Source: Branchiostoma floridae
Taxonomy: Eukaryota > Chordata > Leptocardii > Amphioxiformes > Branchiostomatidae
Reading direction: 5' to 3'
Assembly: GCF_000003815.2 (NCBI RefSeq)
Contig: NC_049982.1
Span: 11,294,386-11,358,385 of the forward strand
Length of the DNA: 64,000 nt
Every line of letters begins with the position of its first letter. Position 1 is the first letter of the stretch. Shown here piece by piece: positions 1 through 12,062 of this stretch. Below the pieces are notes generated by a model. That model was not told where the DNA came from. It saw only the letters and a program-made list of their open reading frames with translations, and ran no database searches. A program made the position numbers and the translations under genes.

Positions 1-1160
1 TCTCATCTTAGATGGAACTGCACATCTAAGATTACTTATTACTGCTTCAACTCATTTAGTTCATTAATTAAATCTGGCCCGTAAATTTCGATACTTGTAT
101 TGAATACGTAAGGGTATAAGCTATCTAAATTACACTTACAAGTTCACGGGCCACGTTTAGATAAGCAGCAGATTGCAATACAAGCAGTTTAGCAGCCGAT
201 TTTACGCCCCCCCCCCCCCTGGTTACGTATTTCCTATCAGTTAGTTCCCCTCTTGTTCATTAATTAAATCCGGCCCGTGAGATCTGACACTTGTATTGAA
301 TACGTTAGGGTATAAGCTATCTAAATTGCACTTACAAGTTCACGGGCACGGGGCATAAAATCGGCTGTTAAGCAGCAGATTTTGCGCCCCCTTGGCTCAG
401 TGTAGAATTACTGCTTCAACTCATTTAGTTCATTAATTAAATCTGGCCCGTAAATTTCGATACTTGTATTGAATACGTAAGGGTATAAGCTATCTAAATT
501 ACACTTACAAGTTCACGGGCCACGTTTAGATAAGCAGCAGATTGCAATACAAGCAGTTTAGCAGCCGATTTTACGCCCCCCCCCCCCCTTGGTTACGTAT
601 TTCCTATCAGTTAGTTCCCCTCTTGTTCATTAATTAAATCCGGCCCGTGAGATCTGACACTTGTATTGAATACGTTAGGGTATAAGCTATCTAAATTGCA
701 CTTACAAGTTCACGGGCAACGTTTAGATAAGCAGCAGATTGCTCTACAAGCCATATAGCAGCCGATTTTAGCGCCCCTATGCTTGCCGATTTCTTATCAA
801 TTAGATCGCCTAGTTCATTAATTAAATCCGGCCCGTAAGTTTCGATACTTGTATTGAATACGTTAGGGTATAAGCTATCTAAATTGCACTTACAAGTTCA
901 CGGGCAACGTTTAGATAAGCGGCAGATTGCTCTACAAGCAGTGTAGCAGCCGACCCCCCCCCCCCCCTTGCTTGCATATGTCCTACCAGTTAGTTCCCCG
1001 ATTGTCTATTAATTAAATCCGGCCCGTAAGATTTGATACTTGTATTGAATACGTCAGGGTATAAGCTATTTAAATTACACTTACAAGTTCACGGGCTACG
1101 TTTAGATAAGCGGCAGATTGCTCTACAAGCCGTATAGCAGCCGATTTTGCATAAGTACAC
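1..1160. repeat. ~190-bp tandem repeat array with ~369-bp higher-order unit
   Basis: Six copies of a unit starting near TTCATTAATTAAATC then GGCCCGT, with the GGCCCG core at about 76, 272, 445, 642, 830 and 1021, so spacing is 173-197 bp. Each unit contains TTGTATTGAATACGT and ends in ACTTACAAGTTCACGGGC. The unit start GGCCCGT and unit end ACGGGCC are inverted, so a copy could fold. The block from 41 recurs at 410, giving a 369-bp dimer period. Runs of C (209-219, 576-588, 954-967) and the motif GCAGCCGATTTT separate the units. Confidence 0.9.
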
Positions 1161-1378
1161 TCACTCCGGTAGGTGTCGCTGCTGGAGTTTTTTTTAATTT
1201 TGCTGTTATTTGCTAAACTAAGAATTGCAACTTAACGATAACAAACTCAAATTGTTGGAAAATACTATTTTATAACTTTTGTCAACGCTAACGTTGAAAA
1301 ATGTGTTCAATTGGGCTAAATCGTAAAAAAAAATAAAAATACTTGTAGTCGAATCGGATGCTACCTTTCCTCTAGGTC

Positions 1379-1431
1379 AAAATCGGCTGCTAAAATCGGC
1401 TGCTAAAATCGGCTGCTAAATGGGCTGCTAA
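1379..1431. repeat. 13-bp tandem repeat (AAAATCGGCTGCT)x4
   Basis: Four consecutive near-identical 13-mers. The unit is the reverse complement of the GCAGCCGATTTT motif that ends the units of the 1-1160 array, so the two repeats are related and lie in opposite orientation about 230 bp apart. Confidence 0.85.
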
Positions 1432-1990
1432 CTTCAGCCCGGTGCCTGGTGACCCTTGACACATGTTTCGTCTGTTACAACATCTTCATGGGGCCTGGGT
1501 AGAAAGAGAAAACATCGTCTTGTGATCATCACGGGACAATTGATTAACCAACCGGGAACCGATGCTGCGGTCCAGGTCGTACGAAGCTGTACCTGATAGC
1601 GAGGGGGTCGGAAGTCCAGGTGGAAAAGTTAGACGGCGTCGGAATTTCTACAGGTAACGTTATAGCTTGTAGAGAGTTCTGTGTGTGATTGGGGTTTTAT
1701 TCTAATATTCATGGTTAACGTTAACGTTACTCGCCATCCAAGAATGCGTACCTCCTTCAAGTTCAAACATAGACATTCAAATAGTGCATGTCACAACTTC
1801 TTTTTATGGTGAAAGGGTAGGGCAGCAATGGGTACATTGTACAACATGCGTGTGTCAATAAAAAAAACAACCTCGTGCTGTTTAGGAGTTGTGTAATTTG
1901 CTGAATGTTACATAACTCACATGTGGTGTAGGTTGGTTTATTTTATTTCTTTGTTTCAGATTGTGTTCGTGTAAGTTCTGCCTGCCAGCC

Positions 1991-4005
1991 ATGGGGACCT
2001 CATTGGTGCTGGTGTTTGTTGTGGTGTTCTCCGTGTACCTGGCCAATGGTTACCCCATCCACGCCTCCTGCACCATCGACTGGTGAGCAGGGCTATACAG
2101 AACTTTTAAAATAGACACAAGCGAACTTGTACAGGTGACTGCATCTGCATAAGTACCACCAGGCCAATGTTACCACTTTTTGGTGGTCCTTTAGATAAGT
2201 TTCCCCATTCCACACGCAGTAAGAATCCTGTCCATTATAAGTGACCACCTGTCGACATGGCAAGATTTTGTCCGTCCCCTGAGACACAAAAGATACTCAG
2301 AGTGGTCTTCTTGGGCAGTTTTGAAGGTATTCTGAAACCAAATTCCATCATTAACCTGGTCTTCGAACCTATTATAGCTGCCAAGTACTAGTACCTTTCG
2401 TCCCCTGAGAGGACAGAGACTCGGCAGTTATAGTAGGTTTGGATACCTGCGGCTACCTCATCTGATGATGGAAAGCGAATGTCTGAAAATGCTTCCATAA
2501 AAAAGAGAGGAGTCATTATCAAATCATCTATGTTGTCATTACATAATGTTACATCTTTTATAATTAAATAGGGGGGACTTTTAATGATTCCATATGTATT
2601 CATTGCCATACATAGAGAGGTTCCCAATTTTGGATCTTGATGCTTATCAACTTTTTTTACTTCAGGGGTTTCAGCCAGAACTGCTCTGCTGTGAATGCCA
2701 GTTTGGTTAAGCAGATCAACACATGGACATCGAGTGACAACTGCAAGAATGGGGGAGAAATGTGTCTGTACAAGGTACTTCATGTCATTACTGTTTCCTT
2801 AGTTGTTATGGTATATGCAAGGTACTACACACAGGTATATAGTACATGTGTACTTCTTTTTGAGGGCACCGTGTCATGATTATGATTTGAATCCCTGTGA
2901 TCATGTTGGTAGGTAATTAGATTAGGCTGCTGCAAGTCAGCATGTTTGAAGATGTACCCTTTAATCCAACATGGCCCAATAAACCTCAAAGGAGAAGCCT
3001 GAAAAGCCTATTAAATTTCGTAGAAGGATTGAACATTTTAACATTACTCCCCAAAATAATTTCATCAGGTTGGTAGAACTTATAGGACATTGGAGTTTTC
3101 TTTTACACAACCTGTACGGCCTTTCACCTGCATACGTGTCTTTCAAACATCTTCTTCAGAGCTTCTAACTGGGGTTCTGCTTCTTTCCGCTGTATGTAGC
3201 AGATGATTTTTGTCAAGTGGACCTTCATTTCAACCATGAGATAAAGGGGCTAGCTCGTTAGAAATCAGTGTGTTTTGAATTTGAATCTTGTATATTTCAG
3301 TTCGTCAGTGCATCTGGAACTGAGCTGAAGGCGACCCACACCACACCGGTAAAAAACTACGTGGACGACCTGACCTTCACCTTCACCCCTGGCCAGACAG
3401 CACAAACCAAGTGCAGGGTCAAGGTCAGAGTAGTTAAGAACACCTCTCTCTCTCTCCAGCTATAGGAAGTAACACTACAAGGATGTGCCTTGGTAAATTC
3501 AGTGTAACTTATCTGTCCTATGAGTGTTCGTATTTGTAAGACAGGAATGTTGTGATGAACGAACTTTTGAAAGATTGGAATATCTAAAATCAAATATGTC
3601 ATTTACCAACCACAATGTTTGTTCAGTGGGTCTGTGTAATTAGTACATTATGACCAGGTATAGTTTAAATTTCAAGTTATGGTTACCCTTGAATATCCTA
3701 ACTCATCAAAGTAGTCTGTATATTGGGAGATTTCACCATTCTTTTGTGTATTTTGATGTATTCCGGTAAACAGTCAGATCACTGAATGCTACACTCGATC
3801 ATCTTGTCATCCTATCTATGTTGTGTGTTCCCAGGCCCATTCTACATCTGAGACTTGGTACGCCTACCTGGACTACAGCACCAACTATTGCAACCTGCGT
3901 AACCTGGCAGAGGGGGCGGGGCTAACCGACACGCCCAACTTCACGGAGGTGACGGAGGACAGTATCTGTACACAGTACTCATCTAGGAACTGTACTAAAT
4001 ACTGA
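1991..4005 (+). CDS. Small secreted cysteine-rich protein, four exons
   Basis: Exons 1991-2082, 2666-2774, 3301-3423 and 3835-4005 join in frame (phases 2, 0, 0) into 164 residues ending in TGA. All introns are GT-AG. Residues 1-20 form a signal peptide (MGTSLVLVFVVVFSVYLANG). The mature part has about nine cysteines, N-glycosylation sequons and the C-terminal motifs YLDYSTNYCNLRNL and CTQYSS. I remember similar TNYCNL...CTQY proteins in other animals but cannot name the family, so no function is given. A non-coding 5' exon ending at 1653 (CAG|GTAACG) and a second acceptor at 1957-1959 are plausible. There is no operon-like neighbour. The next gene converges on it from the opposite strand. 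Confidence 0.82.
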
Positions 4006-5796
4006 GCTGTTTGGTAATGACAAACTGTTTGTAGCAAGTACCACCAAACAAACGCAACATTTTTTACATAACATTGTGATTGATAAATTTTGCTTCACGT
4101 AAATGCTGTAATACTAAGTCTTATCTTTGTGGCTTATACATTGATGGAGTTTGCATAATGCATTCCCCTTAATCCTTGATGAGAAATTTGTGGAGTGAAG
4201 GACAACACACCTCAGGATTGCTCCTGATGGAAAAAAAACTCAGCTGGTCAAAAGTTTATATGTGTTAGACAGTACACTGGAAAATGCTTTAACTTAAAAG
4301 GCGTAATGTGAAAGTCTTTTGAAAGACAAGTCGATTTTGAAGTGATTCAAGTAGCACAAACTTACCATACATTTCTCAGCATTGACTAATGAAGATTCAC
4401 ACAAAGCCAACAGAAACAAAGTGTAACAAAATGTACAACCAGTTTTCAGGTGACCTGTTTTCAGTTCAAGGCTATGTTACTAGCTCGTCTGTTTGGTCAT
4501 GTACTGAGACCTGAGATACAAACTCAGTGTGTGGATAGCTGTATGTATTCCTTTGAATTAAAGAAGCTGTGCATAAAATTGTCGTGTCGCAGTGTGTGTA
4601 TAGTTGACTGAGAACATTGGCTAGGTTCTCTTGTGATGGGACTGGGAGTTTGCTGAGGAAGGGAGTTTCCTGTGGAAGGGAGTTTGCCGTGATAGCGAGT
4701 CTTTGCCCTGTCTGAACAGCCCCGTTCGAAGACTGCAACGGAGGTTAGACTGAGAAGAGTGTCAAAGGGCTGCTTCAATAGAATGAGAGAGATGGAGAGG
4801 ATAATGTGAGACTGGGGAGAGATGTTCTGTATCTTAAACTGTGTAATGTGCCTGCCTGATTGGAAGACATATAAATGTGTGAGCTGTATGTCATTAAACA
4901 TTGGCATCTTTTATGTGCTGCCTTAAACGGCCCTCAGTCTAGCATTTGTTTGAAGTGAGTGGTCAGCAAGCAGCTGAAAGGGTCCATATATATATAACGG
5001 GTTTGGCACATCGGGATGGCATCACAGTTTGGAGCTGTCTCCAAAACACACCCCTCACCCCTCCCTTGTTGGGACGGACAAAAATTTCACACCTTCTGTC
5101 AAAAAGTCTGAACTTCATAATGTTAACATGACTTTGATGAAAGCATATTTTCCAAAATATGTATTCATATGTTAACAAAAACTAACGACTATTAGTTACC
5201 AAATGGTTCTAATGGCTCCCAAATGGTATTTGATTTGGGGACAGCAAAAATGTCAAGATGGAGACAGCACTGCAGAGAATACTAGAGATATTTTTGACAG
5301 CTATAAAGGATAACTCTGGTGGTCTTCCCTAGTAACTTTTCTTTTATTTGCCATCTGCTTACATTGAAAGTCATCACCATTTATAATGCCCAAAGTTCCA
5401 AAAAAATTTAGAACATTCAATATTTCCACCTGTTATACAATAACTTATGGTGGACATCATGCATTTCAACTTTTATTGAGTAGATACATGATAATAATTC
5501 ATACAGGTAGGTAAATACAAACAACAATGGACAAGAACACAACATGAACATTACACACAGGTGCTTACAAACAACAGTGCATTTGTCATTCATTTAAGGC
5601 TTTATAATAAACATGTATATGTACATTCATGGAATAAAAATAACGTTTGGAGAACTCATGTATTTTTCATTCCCTGAAGTCCAGCAACAAAACATAGAAT
5701 GAAGTCTCCATATATACACGTTCCCTGGCTCAATCCACATTTAGAAACCAGTTGGAGGACACCATTCCACAGTAGGGGTGAGCAGGTAACAGTCCC
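4006..5796. other. Intergenic region between convergent genes
   Basis: This should hold the 3' UTR of the 1991-4005 gene and, on the minus strand, that of the CSTPP1 gene. A minus-strand AATAAA is present at 5472-5477 and could end the latter. Around 4640-4690 there is a short imperfect direct repeat of GGAAGGGAGTTT. I see no coding exon. Confidence 0.5.
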
Positions 5797-8700
5797 TCAG
5801 CTGGCAGGCTTGGAAGCAGCAGACACGGGTCTGGGGGTCCTGGCACTAGAACTGAGATTACAAGAAAACCTTCACACAAAGTCAACTGTTAACTTCTTGA
5901 TGATGGTTCAGTGTCCGGGACATGAGATAAACGATAGACAAGCTACTCAAGTGCATACATTGTGTTGTAAAACAGTTGCTTGTAACTTAGATTTACTGCT
6001 GTATTGTTCATAGGTACTGTAAGATTCTACTACACTGATTCATTGAATAGAACATCCTTGGTTGGACTGTTCCTCTCTCTATCATTCTTCTCTTCTTCAC
6101 AGGTTCACAGAAAAATAAAACATTTATCCCACGAGGGCACTACTTACATCTGTATGTCAGGGTCTGTGTCATCCAGAATTTGTGCTTTTGGTGGCAAAAT
6201 TCCTGTAAGAAAGGAATCAATGACATTAAATTCTGAGTAGCCTACACACAGGCATGGTCCAGCTGAGAGGAAGGCCATGTTGTTAGTACATGTGTATAAA
6301 GTATACAGATGATCCACTTTGTTTATACTAGCTATATACCTGACAATCAGTCTATACAGACTTTGACACTTGTCTATGGCAAAAAGAACCCAGCTATATA
6401 CCAGAAAAAATGAAACTGACAGTAGATGAATATGGATTAAGGCCAGCATGGCTGACAAAGCAGGAAACCTTTACTTACCAACAGCTGAATTGATGCCCTC
6501 GTGTTTTGCCAGCGCCATCAGGAAGCCGTAAAACGATACTCTGGGAGCAGACATCAAGATCCCGCGAAGAATGTCTACTGGGGGGTGGCTGGGAAAATAA
6601 ATATGAGCTCTATAACTTTGCTTCCTTCTTTGATTGTAAAGGTATCAGGAAAAATGCCTGAATAAACTATTTCAATAAAAACATATTCTTCTATTCCTGT
6701 CCCACCTTTTCTAACATACATGACAGCCTCTAAAATAAAACAGATGGCTCATGCTCTTTGATTTGGAACCACATTTGACCTGGCCCTGGATAGAATATTT
6801 AAGAAGTGGCCATGGCTTAGTGCTGGAGAGAGTCTAGGACAGAAAATACTGTAAATGCAGAAGTGTTCGCAGTGGTTTAATGTTCGCAGTTTTCGCAGGG
6901 GCCACTTAACTGCAAACTTAAAACCACCGCAATCATTTATCCATGGCAGTAAGAGACTGTGCATGGTGCTACCGCGAACTTAAAACCATCTTTCCAGCTA
7001 CTGCGAAATTAAATCCCCTCGAACTTAAATGCATTTACAGTATGAGCTAAGATCTGCTTTAGTGTTGAGTCAACAATAGAATTCAGTGCCATGCCTGTCC
7101 CAAAAACAAACAACCAACCCTGTCCCCACCTAAACTGGAATGTTTCACACAGCATCTTCACGGCTTCAAAGAACTGCGTTGACTCCACGCTGTCTGGCCC
7201 GTCCGACAGCTGCGGGGGCTTCCCCTTGGTGCGGGAAACCGAGGGAACCACGACGGCGTCTCGGCTGCCGCGGGTGGCAGACATGATGTTAGTGTAGATC
7301 TCAGACGCCGTGTACAAAAACTCTGTAAACACAGTAAAATATACTGTAGTTCCTGATTTTTTTCAATGTTCTTTTAGGTTCACAGTTTTCACAGTGATGA
7401 CTGTAACATGAACTTATCATTACCAATAACAAGTAAATCGCTGACTTTTTCTATGCGCACCTGCTGCCACTGTGAACAGCGGAATAAGTTACATTTTCTC
7501 AGACCGTGAATTACAGTAGACAGCAGACTTGTTTACCTATCTAGTATCCACTGTGAAAGGGTACAGCCAGGACTGCCCAACTGACCAGTCCCCATTACTG
7601 AGGACGATCCCTGCTGACAGGACATGGCATTTCAACTTTCAAGATTTTGAACACAAACTTACCAAATTTTTCAGCCATGTTTTCCTTTCCTGTGCAAAAA
7701 CATGACCATTCATGTATTTTCTACCGATACATGACTAATATTGTTATTGGTTTAGCAGGACCTGAATATAGTCAGACAGGTACTTATACTAATAACTAAA
7801 TAAGTTATACATGTACTAGTATACAGAACATACAGTAGATATAGGTGCAAAACTTATTTCAACTGACCATCATAGTAAAACTGTAGTTGAAAGGCAAACA
7901 GGAAATCAGTGAAGGACATGAGGCAATCCATGGCATCGTCCATCAGCACTATTCTGTACAAACATGGTCAGGGTAGAGCAGGGGAAACATGAGTAAAGAC
8001 ATGACAACTACTTCACAGATTGTCATACATACAAGATGCTTATGCCAGTCACAGATGCTGGTTATGTAAATGATCATTATTATCATAATTATGAAAGTAC
8101 AAAGTTTACCAGGTTCTGGCTCTTAAATAAAAGTTTTGAGGAGTCATAATTTTCTTCTTTTTTTTTTAACTCAACTGTAGAAAAAGAAGCTGCCTGAAAA
8201 TCTTTAAGTCAGGAGGTGCCATGCATGACAGGACTGTACCACTTTTAATACCAGCAGGGGTGGCTGTTTACCTGGCTGTTTTCTGTACCAGCTCCAATGG
8301 GAAGTCAGGACACAGCAGGCACAGCAGGGACTGGTACTCCTTCGCATTCAACAGGTCTGGAAACAGGCGAGGGATAAAGGAGTCAAAACAAGCACTAAAA
8401 AAGTGATATAGCTGCAAACCCAGCAGTTGTTTATTCACTTGATTTGGAATATCATGCAGGTGAGAAAAAGCAGTATCTGAATCAAATCTGAACTGCTATT
8501 TGTATGACTGAAAGAAGTAAACATGTAGGTATGTATTTACATCATGTCCACTGTCCATCAACGTTTTAAAAATTAAACTATATAACACTTTGGAACAGCT
8601 GAAATACCTTCCACATATATCACATATATTGCCACATATATCAGGCATATCTAACACTAATAGATATGTACTAAGATACATCAAATCTTAATTAGTCTCT

Positions 8701-10098
8701 TTTTCCTTTTCTTACCCTCGCCTGACAGGGAACAACAGATGATGCGCGGGATAGTGGGTGTGCACAACTGTGTGTGTGTGTGAAGGATGTAAATGAATAA
8801 CTTTTTGTCTTGCACTGTGTTCCATCAAACGTAATGTAAGGGCTGCATTCTGACCTCCACTCTTGCCGACCTGACGGAAGCACTTCCAGAAGATGCGAAT
8901 GAAGGCGGTTCTGTTGTGGGGCGTGGCCTTGATGTACTCGTACTCACGGAACAGGGTGTGGTTCCCGCGGTGAACACTGGTGAAACTAAGGAAGGAGAAA
9001 CATGGTTACCATGGTCGTTGAAGAGGTTCATCAGTCACGTATGTTTAAGTTACTATCAATTTTCTTCGAACAATGACTGTTTATTAAAGGTAGAGAAAGT
9101 ACCTCCAAATTTTCGATGTCTGTCAGTACATCTTGGACGCGGAGAATGGTCTAGTCTCAATCTCGTGAGAGAATACGAGACTAGACCAGGCTTGATTAGT
9201 TACCATGGTGATCATTGGAAAACTGGTAAATAAGAGGCATCAGACATCATAAACATTCACGTGTGCCAAAAGGTGATAATCAAAATAGGTTTTCAATTCA
9301 ATGTGACTTTATTTGTTCAACCATTTCACATTAACTGCTGTTTAATAGAAAGTAAAGTGACAATAAAATAATGTTAAAACACTATGAGTCAAACACAAAA
9401 CATTTAATTTCAATAAATTTCATTTTAGATTGATCAATCAATATGACATCACAGCCAAAACCCTCCCTTTGATTCTCTTAATTCTGCGAGGCAAATTGGT
9501 TGCTACACCAGTAGAGATACCTGCATACCGACTACTGACTAGAGATACTGACTAGTCGCTTAAGAACTTGGCAGGGTTGACTCGTGGGTTTTCCTCCTTG
9601 TGTTCCAACAGCTGACTGACAGCGTCCTCCAGGTACGTGATGACATGATGTCGGGCTGTAGGAGAAAAAACAGGTTCTCACCTCGTTGGGAAATTGTTCT
9701 GGACAATTGTTCTGTTGATGTTATTTTGGTGGAGTGAGTATTACTTTTGTTGGCCCTTAGCCCTGAACCTTCATCCGATGCTTGATACCAGATAGATTTA
9801 GCTAGTTGTGTTTTAAGTGGGGCAAAAATGTCTATTCTGCTATCTATTTTGTTGCAATTTTACATCAATGCTATACAGCTCATAAAATTCTGACATTCCA
9901 CAAACGAAGATATATCCGGTAGTGTATCCACCCTGACACAGCTATCAGTTTGTCTTCTTATTTCTTGTAGCGTACATCCTGTACTACTTAGTATACAACA
10001 AGTATCATAAAGGGGGAGGGGGGCACATATACATTGTGAGCAAAGTCTTAGTTACCCAAATACTCCTCGCCCGACATCGAAAACTGAGCCCCGCTCAT
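5797..10098 (-). CDS. CSTPP1: CSTPP1 (C11orf49) orthologue: tubulin polyglutamylase complex regulator
   Basis: Nine exons, read downward: 10098-10056, 9655-9553, 8985-8855, 8356-8272, 7953-7868, 7322-7130, 6588-6479, 6202-6148, 5851-5797. They join without a break into 286 codons plus TGA, and all introns are GT-AG. The protein follows human C11orf49 along its length: EEYLARHHVITYLEDAV at the start, YIKATPHNR and IFWKCFR, YQSLLCLLCPDFPLEL, VLMDDAMDCLMSF with FLFAFQLQFYY, and RVSFYGFLMALAKHEGIN. In mammals CSTPP1 sits at centriolar satellites and regulates the tubulin polyglutamylase complex. It is cytosolic and has no signal peptide. The amphioxus-type protein is shorter than the human one (about 330 residues), mostly by a shorter C-terminal tail ending RPVSAASKPAS. 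The start codon gives MSGAQFSMSGEEYLA. Confidence 0.93.
6847..7042. mobile_element. Foldback MITE, TACTGTAAATGCA family, copy 1
   Basis: Begins TACTGTAAATGCA and ends TGCATTTACAGTA. The interior is palindromic, built from GTTCGC and CGAACTTAAAACCA motifs. It lies in intron 6 of the CSTPP1 gene. Related copies are at 27190-27400 and 51583-51767. Confidence 0.8.
9148..9190. repeat. Short perfect stem-loop in a CSTPP1 intron
   Basis: TGGTCTAGTCTC and GAGACTAGACCA face each other across a loop of about 16 bases. No further structure is evident. Confidence 0.6.
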
Positions 10099-10479
10099 TC
10101 TTCGCAGCTGAATTCAGAAAACAGCTAAGGTTCCTAAGGCAGCTCAAGAATCATGTTGATTGTCACGAAACTTCAGCTCCAGTGTAACCTGCGAAAGCAC
10201 CGGGGAAAGGTGTGTTCGGCGTCCCCTTAGTGTCACAGCAACCAGCCGCCCATGTAACATTAGCTGCAGTTTAATAATAAGTCGCAAGATGGCGCTCAAG
10301 GACCACGCGCTGCACTGGCGGGACGGTTTGTCGAGGGAGACGTCTGCACGTTCTTCTACAAAGTCAGCAGTACCTTTTAAGGTTTGATGGATGCCGGTAC
10401 AAGTCCGTGCATGTTCAATAGCATTTGGAGGGCCACGAAATAACGCTCTATTGTCTATCAAATACTAATGAGTTAAAGG

Positions 10480-12062
10480 ATGAAAGGACAAGACAAGACA
10501 GGACAAAAACATAACACACCCCCATCGTTGATGCATGGACGTCAATAATCGATTGAATCTAAAATCCATCTAAAATCCAAAATGAGAAAAATGGCGGTAT
10601 GCTTACCTGTGCCGTCTGCAGCCGTGATAACGAGTGAAAGGAAAAGCGTTGACGTTATGGCGTCCATGGCCACTGCCTGTGCTGCAGTGTCGAGTACGTT
10701 GTACGTGTACACTTGCACTGTTACTGATACAAAAACTGACCTATGTTGCTTACGTTAACTTAACACTGTTTTTGTAATATCGTTTGAAAACTGTAGGCAG
10801 CGGTCTCACGCCTCTTTAAATGACTATTTCACAACTTGACAATGTGATTTTGTCAGTCAAAGACAGGGGCACTTTCACTGCATGTAAGTCTATCTTGCCA
10901 ACCTACGACTTTTGTTGTGTTTGTGCGTCCATCCGGTTAAAGCGCGAAAATTGATAACTCAATTACCACCTCAGCGTCAAGAATGGGCATTGCATGTATT
11001 GTCAAGCTCAAGTTGAGCCATATACATTTTCTTTCATCTCCTTGCTAAGCTTTCACACCGTTGTTTTGATGTCCGGGGTACGGATTTCATTTTTCGAATT
11101 CATCACGCCTATATGGGACTATCAACTATAAATTTAATGATAATCTACAAAGATAGACCGTTTTTTCAGCAATATCCTACTCATTTGCCGTCCATTATTG
11201 ACCTATGTGACGATGTATTTGCTTCAAAACGCTGAGCATTTGTCTTAAGAATAACTCATTAGAATGTAAGTGTAAGATATGACCATTGCTGTAATAGCAT
11301 TCACCAAGAAACTGTGCATAACAGAGTTTATTGTAAAGTGATGCTGAAACTAGATAGATAATATCCCGTGAATTTATCCATTGTTGTTGTACACACGAGT
11401 ACATATATTAGATCAAACGATCGACGTCACATCGGCCTGTTAAAGGTGTAAAACCCATAAGTACTAATGCACTTAGCTTTAAGCATTGGGAAATGGCAAC
11501 ACACTTAACGATATTCACTACTTTTCACTCAAAACAAGATAAACAGCTTTTACCATCTAATCCTCGTACAATCATCGATCGTGGGATAAAAGACCAAGCT
11601 CTAAAAAGTGTCTATATCTTTATATTCAGCCTAGTATAACACGATGTCAGACATATGTGATAACCTACAATGGAGCTCAGCAAACTTTGACACAAAAACC
11701 TTTTTCCTAGAAGCGGCAGCCCCCCATGACTACTAAATATCTGCCATGTAAAAGGACGACCAGCCCATCAAACTGATGTTGGACATCATCTAATAGTAAT
11801 AACTGTCTACACAATTCAACATGCTAGCTCGTCTTTGAAGATATTTTGCTCGAGCTCGTTCTGTCACATTTGCCTCGTGGTTCTTCTTCATCTCACTCTA
11901 GCGGAGCCACTTTTCGTCCATGTTGGTATTTGCGTCTGTAACCATAGTAACACAGCCACATGCTGCCCATGCCGATGATGCCTGCAGTACAGCACAGGTG
12001 AACCCGTGCTAGGCTGAACAGCTTGCTGTACCACATACCGGGAGATTTGGTAGTCTTCCCTT
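10480..12062. repeat. Segmental duplication, copy 1 (partner 19770-21352)
   Basis: From CATCGTTGATGCATGG through the signal exon, the intergenic stretch with CAAGAATGGGCATTGCATGT, and into the terminal transmembrane exon of gene B, this block is collinear with 19770-21352. The repeat period is about 9.3 kb, which makes genes B and C tandem duplicates. The 1.2-kb intergenic part (10668-11892) holds no other gene that I can see. A shared minus-strand AATAAA at 11327-11332 may be the gene B poly(A) signal. Confidence 0.85.
10607..10667 (-). pseudogene. Orphan signal-peptide first exon, copy of gene B exon 1
   Basis: ATG at 10667 opens [20 protein letters not shown] and ends in phase 1 at a good donor (ACAG|GTAAGC). 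Length (61 nt), sequence and flanks match the first exon of gene B at 19944-19884. Downstream on this strand there is no CUB-type body, only the CSTPP1 gene, so this looks like the remnant of a truncated tandem copy. The exon is still open and its splice site intact. CSTPP1 exon 2 also starts in phase 1, so a chimeric transcript is formally possible. Confidence 0.75.

Noticed and set aside
1-1160. CRISPR-like array, because of regular repeats
   Set aside because: Units are ~190 bp and the whole unit repeats, not short repeats with unique spacers. The genome is eukaryotic.
10144-10461. Minus-strand 105-residue frame upstream of CSTPP1
   Set aside because: No splice or similarity support. It overlaps the probable promoter region between CSTPP1 and the orphan exon.
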